NCBI RefSeq assembly: GCF_963576545.1
Contig: NC_083636.1
Span: 1,391,883 to 1,455,882, forward strand
Length of the DNA stretch: 64,000 nucleotides
Source: Limanda limanda
Taxonomy: Eukaryota; Chordata; Actinopteri; Pleuronectiformes; Pleuronectidae
Reading direction: 5' to 3'
Position 1 is the first letter of the stretch; each line of letters opens with the position of its first letter. The translations under genes and the position numbers were made by a program. This document shows positions 25,201 to 35,631 of this stretch, in pieces. The notes under the pieces were generated by a model. It was not told where the DNA came from and did not search any database. It worked only from the letters and a program-made list of their open reading frames with translations.

Positions 25201-28200
25201 AATCCCTCAGAGAAGCTTTCAGAGCTTCATGGTGGACAGACGTTGAGATGATGGTCACATGTGTTCATCAGCTTCCTGCTCCCAGCCAATGAGAGAGCAG
25301 TAACCCTCTGCTCTGTGTCCTGCAGGCGTCGGGGAAGAACCTGAACCTGAACGATGAGTCGCAGCACGGTTTGCTGATGCAGCTTCTGAAACTCAGCTAC
25401 AACTGCCTCAACTACGACTTCATAGGAACTTCCACAGACGAGTCGTCGGACGACCTCTGCACTGTACAGATCCCCACGTCCTGGAGATCAGGTTTATATC
25501 TGCTTATATACAAATATATATATATATAATATGAGTGATGTCAGGCTCAGTCCAGTCAGACGAGTCCATATGTATTCTGATGTCATTAAACTTCCTGTTT
25601 TCTTTCTCTCCTGCAGCGTTTCTTGATTCCTCCACCCTGCAGCTCTTTTTCAATTTATATCATTCCATCCCTCCATCCCTCTCTCCGTTGGTAAGTGACC
25701 CGGTGACGTCCTGTTCAAATGGATTCTTAAATTCATAGGATGAAATTATGTTTTTAATATGTAGAGATTAGAGCCTGACCAGATTTATCAGTTTATATTT
25801 AAATACAAATAAAAACAATAGCTGATTCCTAAACTGTCTTTATCGAACCCGTAAGTCAAAGACATGTGATTTAGGTTTGATGCTTTACAGTAAAACCATA
25901 AACTTTATTATAAATTACTTATGTTTTACTTCCTGCTCCCAGTTACCTTCTATCCAAACTTGATTCAGTAAATAATCAAACATTTCTCATTTTAGTTTTC
26001 AGTTTGAACATCTTCTCTCTCTAAAGACCATTTGAAACCGATGAACGATGGAACCTTGTGTCCTCACGTTGTGTTGATCCTGATGAAGTTGTGACTCCTC
26101 CCCCTGTGCAGGTGTTGTCATGTCTAGTTCAGATCGCCTCCGTCAGACGCTCTCTCTTCAACAACGCAGAGCGAGCCAAGTTCCTCTCGCATCTGGTGGA
26201 CGGAGTCAAGAGGATATTAGCAAACCCACAGGTGAGAAGCTCCGCCTCCTGCTGCTCTCCTCCTCTGACGTGTGTGTTGTGTAGTCGTTGTGTGACGCTG
26301 TGGAACATGTTGTGTTTCAGTGTTTACCGGATCCTAACAACTACCACGAGTTCTGTCGTCTGCTGGCGCGGCTGAAGAGCAACTACCAGCTGGGGGAGCT
26401 GGTCAAAGTAGAAAACTACCCTGAGGTCATTCGACTCATCGCAAACTTCACTGTCACGAGTCTGCAGGTACGAGAGGTTTGAGGTCACATGTTCAATTCT
26501 TTCTAAAGGGAAACACAACAGACACTTTCTCACTTTTTCTCTCTCAGTTTATATTTTCTCTGTAACTTTTAATGCATCGACGAAGCAGCAACTTGATGGA
26601 ACATCTATGTTTTTTAAAAGACAGTAACCTCTCCTCCTGCTCTCCTCAGCACTGGGAGTTTGCTCCCAACAGCGTCCACTACCTGCTGAGTCTCTGGCAG
26701 CGTCTGGCGGCGTCCGTTCCTTACGTCAAAGCCACCGAGCCTCACCTGCTGGAGACGTACACGCCGGAGGTCACCAAGGCCTACATCACCTCGCGGCTGG
26801 AGTCGGTCCACGTCATCCTCAGGTAACTTCTGACCACACGGCGTCACGTCAGAGAACCGGTTCATCAGATCAGAGCGGCTCTGACGGGATCTCATTCAGT
26901 ACGTATTAGTGATGTCACGAAAACCGATACTTACGATACCTTTCGATACTAAGATAACAAAACACACACGATGCCAGCTGTTAGCAACTTAGCATTAGCA
27001 TCGGTGCTGCGCAAGTCGACGATTACATTCAGAAAACCAAGATGGCGGCTGCAGCGATCGCTCCAACTCGACTTGTTGATGAAAAAGGCACAAAGACTCG
27101 TGTATGGTACTTTGCGTTTGAGGCAGATGCCCGTGGCGTTATCATTAATCTGCACAAGCCATTATGCTAACGATGCTAACGATGCTACCGTGGTCTTCAG
27201 ACCAACGGAGGTCATACTTTCAATTTAGCAAAGCACCTGAAAGACCGTCATCTGGATTTGTTTAAAGAATTCAAGGTGAGTTCTGATTCATATTAACTGT
27301 AAATCAATGCTAAGCGGCTTTAATGCATAACGTGTCTCACAACAATGCGTCACTCACATGCGTCCGCAACTACCGTATAACCCACAGTACATGCGCAAGC
27401 ACATTAAACTACCGTATATGACATTAAAGGGACTCTTACCTTTGTTGCATTTGAGAATTACAGCACATTCAAATCATCCCGCCTTCCTCCAATGCCCCAC
27501 CCCCTCGTTCCCATCCGCGGCGTTTTTTTGAAGAAACTTTATTTACAAGCAGACTTGTAAACCTACTGCCTCCGCGCAGGCACGTGAGTTTTTGTTTACC
27601 AAAGCAATGGATTCGGATTCAGAAGCACCGGTAAGTTATATACATTGATGACGCGGGCCCGAATGCGCCACAAGAAGCAGACGGAAAACCTGCATGTCCA
27701 TGCAGCAAACAGACAGGTCTGTCGGCCAATAAGGTCCTTCGGTCCGAAGAATTTTATTGGTTGAAGTTTTCACTAAATATTATGAGAGTGAAATAATTGT
27801 TTGTTTTTACTCCTGGTGGGTCTGTCTTGCATTTTAGAGTGTCATTACCTTATTAATACCAATTTAACCTTATCCAAAAAAAGTGTAAAAATGCAACAAA
27901 GGTAAGAGTCCCTTTAATAACATCCAAAGATGCACTTTTGGAATTTTAGAAAATCCTTTTTTTTTTTTACTCTGGCATCGAGAATCATGTTATTTTACTG
28001 GTATTGGCACCGACTACTGAATGAATTTTTGGTATTGTGACACCTCTAATACGTATGTAAACAGTGAAGCTCTGTGGCTCCTCCTCTCATTAAACCCGTG
28101 TTCTCCACAGAGACGGGTTGGAGGATCCTCTGGACGACGCCGGCCTCGTGCAGCAGCAGCTGGACCAGCTGTCGACCATCGGCCGCTGCGAGTATGAGAA

Positions 28201-30966
28201 GACGTGTGCTCTGCTGGTGCAGCTGTTCGACCAGGCGGCGCAGTCCTACCAGGAGCTGCTGCAGTCCACCAACTCCAGCGCCGCCGACATCACCGTGCAG
28301 GAGGGTACGTGCTGCAGTCACATGACCACGCTGAGGTTTTTTTAAATCGTCTGGTTCTCTGATTGGCTCGTAGCTTCTCGACAGTGAAGCAGCTCGGACA
28401 GAAGATGGCGACCAGGCTTCGTGCTCAGGGAATAAATCGTTAATCCTGGTGGTTAGGATCACTTCCCTCTGACCACAGCTCCTCCCCTCCTGTGTGCAGG
28501 TCGGTTAACATGGTTGGTTTACATCATCGGAGCGGTGATCGGCGGCCGGGTGTCGTTTGCGAGCACGGACGAGCAGGACGCCATGGACGGAGAGTTAGTC
28601 TGTCGGTAAGAAAGAAATCTGAGGATCTCATGACGTACAGATTAAAAAGAGGAAATAGTTTTAAACGTGGAAAAGAGATTAAATCTGAAAACAGATTGTT
28701 GTTGATGTGTCGTAAACTCGTGATGATACGTGTTGATGTCAGCAACCCCAGGAAAATGTTCATAACTCAAAAAATGGAAGTATAATTTATGCAGAGTTTT
28801 TTATATTTAGAAAGATTTCGGGTCCATATGTTTTGTTTTCTGATGAAAAACCTGATTCCTCTCTTCTGAACTTGTGGCCTGAACCACGCGAGTGAATCTT
28901 TAATTTAACCAACACACTCTTCTTCTCTCTCTCTCTCCTGTGAACTCAGGGTTCTGCAGCTGATGAATCTGACCGACTCCCGCTTGGCGCAGGCCGGGAA
29001 CGAGCGGCTGGAGCTCGCCATGCTCAGCTTCTTCGAACAGTTCAGGAAGATCTACATCGGGGACCAGGTGCAGAAATCCTCCAAGGTGAGCGCCGCTGTG
29101 CCCGGGTCCGGACGCCACCGCTGCTGCTGCTGCTGCTGCTGCTGGCGCCTCCGTGTTGCATTAACCCTGACCCGGCCTCACGCCCCCGGTGACCCCTCGC
29201 GTCCGCTCCGCCAGCGGGGGGGGGCCACTCTGGGGCCACGTCTTTTGTCCCGAGCGCTGACGTGTGCTCGATGAGGCGGCTGCGTGTTAAAGAGTCGCTC
29301 AGTGAGTTCTACTCTTGTGTTTTTAGAGGCGCTGCAGTCGTCCGGCTTCACGCTGACTGACTTCCTGTTCTCTTTGTTCTGAACACGTGTTCGTCTGGTT
29401 CGGCGGCGTCACGCTTTCAATCCAGGACGTGTTTTAAACTCTGAGTGTGTGAGGCTGCTGATTGGCTGAGGAGCTGGATCAGTCTGTTGTAGGAACTGAA
29501 GCCGTCACTCAAAGTCTCGGGTTCTGCTTCTGTTCCTCCGGCGCTCAAACTCCACGTCCGCGGCGTCTCGTGTTCATCATTAATAAAACACGTGTACGAG
29601 TGACATCATCAGAATTCAAATCATCAACTAAAACTCTTCTGTCTCCACTAACTAACGCACTTTATCATTTATATTATGAATATTCTTCTTTGGGCCTGAT
29701 CAGCGACTTCTGTTGTAAAACCTGGAATCATTATTTCATTTTATGAATCAAATTTCTGAGAATAACTATTCTTGAAAACTCTGAAATGGTTTTAAAGCGC
29801 TCGACACGGAAGAGTGACGCGTCTCCATTTCATCTCGATACTAAGGAAGTGGAGACGCGTCCTCCATCTTTGTTTTGGGCACAGAGAGTTGAATGAGGAT
29901 GAGATGCAGCCAAGTCTCCTTGTGCTGCACAAACAAAGATATGTTATTCATGACAGGTGACGTCACCTCCTCCAGCATCTCTACAGCTCAGTGGGATGTT
30001 TCACGTGTTCAATGTTCTTCCTTCACATTATTTCATCTGTTTGTTTTTTCACTGCAGCTTTATCGACGACTGTCAGAAGTTCTGGGTCTGAACGACGAGA
30101 CGATGGTTCTAAGCGTCTTTATAGGGAAAATGTGAGTATTAGAAATAACACGGATTCAATTCATCTCTTCAACAGTTTGACGGAAATCTTGAATTTTAAC
30201 CCAAAGTCAAATTAATTAAAAATTACATGTAAATAATTTTTTTTAAGGATTTTAAAGCATCTTTCAGCCACATGTCACTGCCTTCATCTTTATAACTTTA
30301 TGAAGGTGCACTTGGTCACATGACTCCTCACCAGGGTCATGTGACTAACTGTCTCCATGGCAACAGGGCAAACTGCAGCAGCTGATAAAGCTGAGATGTT
30401 GAAAGCTGGAACCTTTATCTCAAATATAAAGTTTAAGCTTTAACTTTAAGTGTTAAAATGATCAGAAATAACCGATTATTGATCAGAAAACAATTTGTGT
30501 GTTTGTGTGTTTCAGCATCACAAACTTGAAGTACTGGGGCCAGTGTGAACCAATCACCTCCAAGACATTGCAGCTACTAAACGACCTCTCACTAGGATAT
30601 CCTTCACTACTGTGTGTGTCTGTGTGTGTCTGTGTGTGTCTGTGTGTGTCTGTGTGTGTGTCCGTGACTTCAGAAGTTGGTGGACATGAATGTTTCTATT
30701 TGTTACTGGACTTGTTTTCACGTCACGCTGCAGCGTTAACTCAAAAACTGAACGACACACTTTCAACACACTGAGGTTTATGTGTCCGAGTGGAGCCTCT
30801 GGTGTGTTTGTGGATCTGTGTTTTCTCCTTGACCTCCTGTGCACGTACAGCAGCGTGAGGAAGCTGGTGAAGCTCACTGCGGTTCAGTTCATGTTGAACA
30901 ACCACACGGTGAGTTCCTCCCAGGCAGCACATCTTCATCCCTCTGAACCTCATCATCATTAACAGT

Positions 30967-31019
<53 letters not shown>

Positions 31020-31366
31020 TGTGTGTGTGTGTGTGTCTCAGAGTGAACACTTCTCCTTCCTCGGAGTGAACAACCAGTCCAACCTGAGCGACATGAGGTG
31101 CCGGACCACCTTCTACACTGCACTGGGGCGCCTGCTAATGGTGGATCTGGGTAACTGCACTTTTTATTTCTCCAGTGACAGAAGTTCAATGTGAAATAAT
31201 GTGGATGATGTCAGAGCGAAGTTGTGTTGCCTTGTGTGATTGTGCGTCTGTGTGCAGGCGAGGACGAGGACCAGTTTGAACAGTTCATGTTGCCTCTGAC
31301 GGCCGCGTTCGAAACTGTGGCTCAGATGTTGAGCACAAACACCTTCAATGAGCAGGAAGCTAAGGT

Positions 31367-31413
<47 letters not shown>

Positions 31414-34400
31414 TAACGAGCACTGACACTATTTAAATTAGCAGAATATGTCTCCTTCATTCTGTTCAATTTAAAAAGTCTTCAGCTTCTTAGAATAAAC
31501 TTTTACTCATCAGCCAATCACAGCAGCTCGTCACATCCTGACGAGTTTTACCAGCAGGTGAAAAACTCGTCTGCTGAAGTTTTATGATCTGAACGATTCT
31601 CTGTGTGAAGAGCAAACTGACCAGCGTCTTCTTCTTCTGTGGTTTCCTGTAGAGGACGCTGGTGGGTTTGGTGCGAGACCTGCGAGGAATCGCGTTCGCC
31701 TTCAACGCCAAAACCAGCTTCATGATGCTGTTCGACTGGATGTATCCTCCCAGCTGAGACTGAAACGTGTCCTTTGTTCATCAGTGTGTGTGTGTGTGTG
31801 GGAGACTTGTCCTTAACCCCCCCCCCCATGCAGATACCCAGCCTACATGCCTATTCTACAGAGAGCCATCGAGCTGTGGTACCACGACCCAGCATGCACC
31901 ACTCCGGTCCTCAAGCTCATGGCGGAGCTCGTCCACAACAGGTGAGGAAGCTCAGAGACGTCGTTCAGTGGACGATGATTAAACAAGCACTCTGCATCAT
32001 AATCTCTTCAGTCTATAACTCATAACTGATCTATAACTAGGGTTGCAAAATTCCGGGAATATTCAAAGTTGGAAACTTTCCATGGGAATTAACAGGAATA
32101 AACTGGAAACGTTGTGGGTAATTTATACTAACTGTATTTACCTTGTCATATACAGACATAAATATAAACATTTTGTTTTGTCATAGTCTGATTTGAGCCC
32201 TGAGGAAACTTTGGGCACTTGACTATATGCTTCTGCATCGTTGTGTCATTCTTAACATAGGTCTTTGCACAGTATTTGCAAATGTACACAGCCTTTCCTT
32301 CTACATTGGATGGGGTGAAATGTCTCCACACATGAGAGAGTGCACGTGGCATTGTTCTGTAGAATAAGATGAGAAAAAAGATTGTAAAGAAACACTAATG
32401 CAATGCCAGAGATATAAATAGTTAGCCAAACAATTGGAATCGTCTGTAAACATATTTTACAATTGATGGATAAATGAATGGAAATAGTCTAGATGAACAG
32501 ATGAACAATCCTCAATCAGCATGCTAATATATTTTCCCAGTAATATCATGGAAACTTACCTGACTAGTCCTTCACTCTACAGCAGGCCTCAGTAGCCCTG
32601 CTGTAGAGTGAAGCATGCTGGGAGTTATCTGTGCATGTGATGGAAGAATGACCAGTGGAGGGTTGAAACTCAACGTTCCATACATCTTTAAAATAGAGTT
32701 TTGAATCATGTTTTTATTGCTCAGCGTTTAATTTGCATATATTTTTTTTTTAAATTCACAAAATTCCCGAGCTAAACTTCCCATGGAAACTTTCCGCCCC
32801 TTTGCAACCCTACGCATAACTGATCCATAACTGATCCATAACTGATCCATAACTGACCTGCTCTCTTCTCAGATCTCAGAGGTTACAGTTCGACGTGTCA
32901 TCACCAAACGGAATCCTGTTGTTCAGAGAAACCAGCAAGATGATCACCACCTACGGTACGCTCGCCAAAATAAAAGGCTTCTGCAAAAAATCTGTAACAA
33001 ATCAGTGACACAATAATTTTAATGATGATAATTAATGATGGCCCCCTACATTTTGAATTTTCAGGTTGTGCTCATTTGTTTCATTGAGTTCTGGAGTCTG
33101 GTCTCATGAGCAGCTGACTTCTCCTGCAGTGATTGTAACTGATAGTTGACTTGGCCATAGTATTTTATACTGACAAATTTTGTTTATACCTTGTATAACT
33201 GTAAATATATTTGCATATTTATTTCATTCTTATTTATTCAATGTATTAACTCTTCAATGTTTCAACTCTTTATTGTACCCTCGGCACCATTGTAAATGAG
33301 GGTCTTATTCCTCAGTGTGTTTTCCGAGGCTTAAATAAATATTCAATCAATAATAATAATAATAATCATAATAATAAATAAAGATCAAACTGCTTCTTTT
33401 CACACCAACAGTTAATTAATAATAAACCAGAACAACCGGTGATGATCCATCGTTTGTCTCTTTGCAGGAAACCGCATCCTGACGCTGGGGGAGGTGCCGA
33501 AGGACCAGGTGTACGGCGTGAAGCTGAAGGGCGTGTCCGTCTGCTTCGCCATGCTGAAGGCGGTGCTCAGCGGGAACTACGTCAACTTCGGCGTCTTCCG
33601 TCTCTATGGCGACGACGCGCTGGACAACGCTCTGCAGACGTTCATCAAACTGCTGCTGTCCATCCCCCACAGTGACTTACTAGTATGTTCAACCGGGTTT
33701 ATGTTCATGTTTATGTTCAACATGTCAACGCCACATTTTATCATCACACGCCACAAACACATGGCGTTCCCTGCCGGCCCCCTAGTGGCAGGAAACGTCT
33801 CACTGACATGTGACTGGTTCCAGAATGTTTCTCTCTTTTTATTAAATGAGTTGCTTGTATCGTGTCAGACATTAACCACATGACTCCTCCTGACTCCGCC
33901 CCCTCCTGACTCCGCCCCCTCAGGACTACCCGAAGCTCAGCCAGTCGTTCTACTCGCTGCTGGAGGTGCTGACGCAGGATCACATGAACTTCATCGCCAG
34001 CCTGGAGCCTCACGTGGTCATGTACATCCTGTCGTCCATCTCAGAAGGACTGACGGCGCTCGGTGAGACACCCGGCCCCCCCCCCCGCTCAGCTTCAGAG
34101 AGCGTGCACGCCACACAGTGCTCAACGTGTGTGTGTGTGTGTGTGTGTTTCAGATACGATGGTGTGCACGGGCTGCTGCTCCAGTCTCGACCACATCGTC
34201 ACCTACTTGTTCAAACAGCTGTCGCGCTCCACCAAGAAGCGTCCGGCTGCCATGGCAACGGACGACCGCTTCCTCCACATCATGCAGCAGCACCCGGAGA
34301 TGATCCAGCAGGTGAGACATCCTCCTGATCCACAGTCACGTGCTTTTATTGTGAAGAAGCGTTTCCTGTGTGTGACGCGTGTGCTGGTTGTGTAGATGTT

Positions 34401-35499
34401 GTCGACAGTTCTGAACATCATCATCTTCGAGGACTGTCGGAACCAGTGGTCCATGTCCCGGCCGCTGCTCGGCCTCATCCTGCTCAACGAGAAGGTGACT
34501 CCTCCCACACGCCGTCGCCACTCTGTGTGTGTGTGTCTGTTTGTGTGTAGTAACCTGTGTGTGTGCGTCCTGCAGTATTTCGCTGACCTGAGGAACAGCA
34601 TCGTGAACAGTCAGCCTCCGGAGAAGCAGCAGGCCATGCACTTATGTTTCGAGAACTTGATGGAAGGAATCGAACGAAATCTACTCACCAAGAATCGGGA
34701 CAGGTAGGTCACATGACCCCACACGGGAAAACCTCATGTCATGTTCTACAGTCAGATTTAATGAAACATTTTAATATCTGTGTTCATCAAATCAAATCAA
34801 ATCAAAGTTTATTGTCACATGCACCAGTGACAGCGTCATGGCATCTACACAGTAGACGGGCTTTACAAAAATGTAAAAAAGAATTGACATACCATATAAC
34901 ATATTAAAATGAAGCAGAAAAATATTAAAATGAAGCAGATGTTTACCGGGTGGAGTGGGGAATATTAAAGTACGTAGTAAGTGGGACCTGTGATCTTTTG
35001 ACCTGGCAGGCAAGGGCTTTACAAAATAAAAATAACATAAACATATAACATAGAAAAGCAAAAAGTAGCAGCAGTTTACCAACAGTTTGAAGCGGGGGGA
35101 ATATTAAATTAAATAATATGAATATATGTGTAGAAAGTGTATTTGTATGGGTGGTGGAGCAGAATGTACATTGTAAATGTTTTGTGAGATGAAAAATAGA
35201 TCTAACTTTGCAAATTACTAAAAAAGTCCCAATATTGTGAGAATAAAGTCAAAGTATTTGTATCGGCACCAAATATTCATATCAGTCAGACTCTAAAATA
35301 TTACAATCATTTTTAGGTTAATGAAAAAACTAAATGATTTCATATTCAGTAACTGACAGGAAGCTTCTGTTACCATGGAAACACACTGCAGAGAATCATC
35401 TACTCAAATGTTGCTCAGTGTTCTAGAAAAGAAGCTTTGTTGTTGTTGATTAAAGTATAACGTGTCTGTGTGTGTGTGTGTGTGTCTGTGTGTGTGTGT

Positions 35500-35537
<38 letters not shown>

Positions 35538-35631
35538 GTTTACTCAGAACTTGTCGGTGTTCCGGAGGGAAGTGAACGACAGCATGAAGAACTCGACGTA
35601 CGGCGTCAACAGCAACGACATGATGAGCTGA
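18444..35631 (+). CDS. xpo7: Exportin-7 (Ran-binding protein 16), complete, 28 coding exons
   Basis: Nuclear transport receptor of the importin-beta family that binds RanGTP. It carries cargo across the nuclear pore and is reported to act in red-cell nuclear maturation. Coding exons: 18444-18461, 21350-21496, 23446-23539, 23646-23812, 23898-23963, 24055-24159, 25326-25491, 25617-25690, 26112-26231, 26321-26467, 26650-26822, 28111-28304, 28500-28605, 28950-29085, 30058-30131, 30516-30596, 30845-30908, 31042-31150, 31258-31364, 31653-31741, 31834-31941, 32873-32955, 33468-33682, 33924-34062, 34154-34311, 34396-34494, 34576-34703, 35538-35631. They sum to 3261 nt, or 1086 aa plus stop; human XPO7 is 1087 aa by memory. 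The protein begins MADHVQ and ends NSNDMMS. An importin-beta N-terminal domain is expected at about residues 30-96, followed by HEAT-type helices. The one-residue difference falls in exon 25, where the linker after STKKR reads PAAMATD. Introns 16 and 20 are minor-class. The frame stays open across every junction. Confidence 0.97.
19270..19672. repeat. Pyrimidine/purine minisatellite with two perfect hairpins in xpo7 intron 1
   Basis: GCTCCTCT-type short repeats are followed by a tandem CTGGAAGAGGAGCCTC repeat (about 19560-19660). Within it are two perfect inverted repeats: 18-bp arms at 19380-19397 and 19406-19423, and 19-bp arms at 19456-19474 and 19480-19498. Open frames here are repeat-derived. 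Confidence 0.8.
19675..21349. other. Remainder of xpo7 intron 1
   Basis: No exon was seen. A perfect RFX-type X-box, GTTGCC-GT-GGTAAC, lies at 20259-20272. Poly-C runs occur near 20700 and 20850-20900. The rest is AT-rich intron sequence. Confidence 0.55.
21460..23160 (+). repeat. Minisatellite containing copies of the xpo7 exon 2 end and its splice donor
   Basis: The last part of exon 2 (encoding [13 protein letters not shown]) and the donor GTGAGT are repeated through intron 2. GT donors occur at 21497 (authentic), 21633, 21765, 21879, 22039, 22164, 22275, 22502 and 22693. Six of the eight extra copies keep the exon-derived segment from GTCTGAGCAAG to GGCAGC unchanged as far as I can read; those at 22275 and 22502 start later, at CAGCTGCTG. 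Between them are variable arrays of CTGTCCC/ACCTGTC units that continue to about 23160. Repeat spacing varies from about 111 to 227 bp. Confidence 0.93.
24233..25038 (-). mobile_element. hAT-type element with a BED zinc-finger frame, copy A
   Basis: The ends are inverted, TAGGGTTGCAAA and TTTGCAACCCTA. The 8-bp flanks gctgcagc (24225-24232) and gcttcagc (25039-25046) form a target duplication with one mismatch, pointing to the hAT superfamily. On the minus strand, 24341-24547 encodes a 68-aa frame starting [12 protein letters not shown] with CKYC and a later H and C (KHIVKC). This is a BED-type zinc finger, the DNA-binding domain of hAT transposases. The catalytic domain is absent, so the element is non-autonomous. 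It lies in xpo7 intron 6. Confidence 0.85.
26907..28048 (+). mobile_element. hAT-type element with decayed ZBED exon, xpo7 intron 11
   Basis: The ends are TAGTGATGTCAC on the left and GTGACACCTCTA on the right. The flanks gtacgtat (26899-26906) and atacgtat (28049-28056) form an 8-bp target duplication with one mismatch. From about 27042 the plus strand reads as a ZBED-like finger ([14 protein letters not shown], then [19 protein letters not shown]), followed by a GTGAGT donor at 27276. In-frame stops fall between the cysteine region and the histidine part, so it is a broken transposase exon. A second element is nested inside (27428-27913). Confidence 0.78.
27428..27913. mobile_element. Nested MITE with TTAA flanks (piggyBac-like)
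   Basis: Inverted termini AGGGACTCTTACCTTTGTTG are present at both ends, each bordered by TTAA (27424-27427 and 27914-27917). This matches the TTAA target of piggyBac-type transposons. Inside, ATGGATTCGGATTCAGAAGC is followed by ACCG and a GTAAGT donor. That could be the relic of a transposase first exon (MDSDSEAP). The element sits within the hAT element above and is therefore younger. Confidence 0.65.
29086..30057. other. xpo7 intron 14, no recognised element
   Basis: The intron carries a (CTG)n tract at about 29120-29143 close to the donor, then CpG-rich sequence to about 29280. The rest is ordinary intron. No exon or mobile element was recognised. Confidence 0.5.
30597..30844 (+). other. 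xpo7: U12-type AT-AC intron (xpo7 intron 16)
   Basis: The intron starts ATATCCTT, the minor-spliceosome 5' consensus, and ends in GTGCAC. A branch-site-like TTCTCCTTGACC lies about 12 nt before the 3' end (branch A near 30832), as U12 introns require. Splicing at these sites joins CTA GG to G TAC AGC AGC and gives the exportin-7 residues LGYSSVRK exactly. I found no GT-AG alternative that preserves both frame and residues. A (GT)n tract fills the first part of the intron. Confidence 0.9.
31742..31833 (+). other. xpo7: U12-type GT-AG intron (xpo7 intron 20)
   Basis: This 92-nt intron begins GTATCCTCC and ends ATGCAG. The TGTCCTTAACCC branch-site motif matches the U12 consensus, with the branch A near 31816, about 17 nt before the acceptor. 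It splits an Ile codon (AT/A) to give the conserved DWIYP-like junction, here FDW-I-YPAYMP. Both the 5' and branch motifs depart from the major-class pattern. Confidence 0.82.
32038..32812 (-). mobile_element. hAT-type element with a BED zinc-finger frame, copy B
   Basis: Nearly identical to the element at 24233-25038 and in the same orientation, in xpo7 intron 21. The minus-strand BED frame (32146-32352) starts [12 protein letters not shown] and differs from copy A at only about two residues, near its end. The flanks tctataac and cgcataac agree at five of eight positions. High similarity over about 775 bp indicates recent insertion or exchange. Confidence 0.85.
33130..33375 (+). mobile_element. 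LINE 3' end fragment, xpo7 intron 22
   Basis: AT-rich sequence contains GGCACCATTGTAAATGAGGG, then GGCTTAAATAAATATTCAAT and an (AAT)n tail. The conserved block, a polyadenylation-like AATAAA and a short terminal repeat together resemble a fish LINE 3' terminus. No reverse transcriptase frame is present. Confidence 0.55.
34785..35110 (-). mobile_element. LINE/SINE-like 3' end, minus strand, xpo7 intron 27
   Basis: The left edge is (ATCAA)n followed by AGTTTATTGTCACATGCACC. Read on the minus strand this is GGTGCATGTGACAATAAACT followed by (TTGAT)n, a common fish retroposon terminus. An internal partial duplication (GGGCTTTACAAAA near 34858 and 35013) is visible. The outer boundary is approximate. 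Confidence 0.55.
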
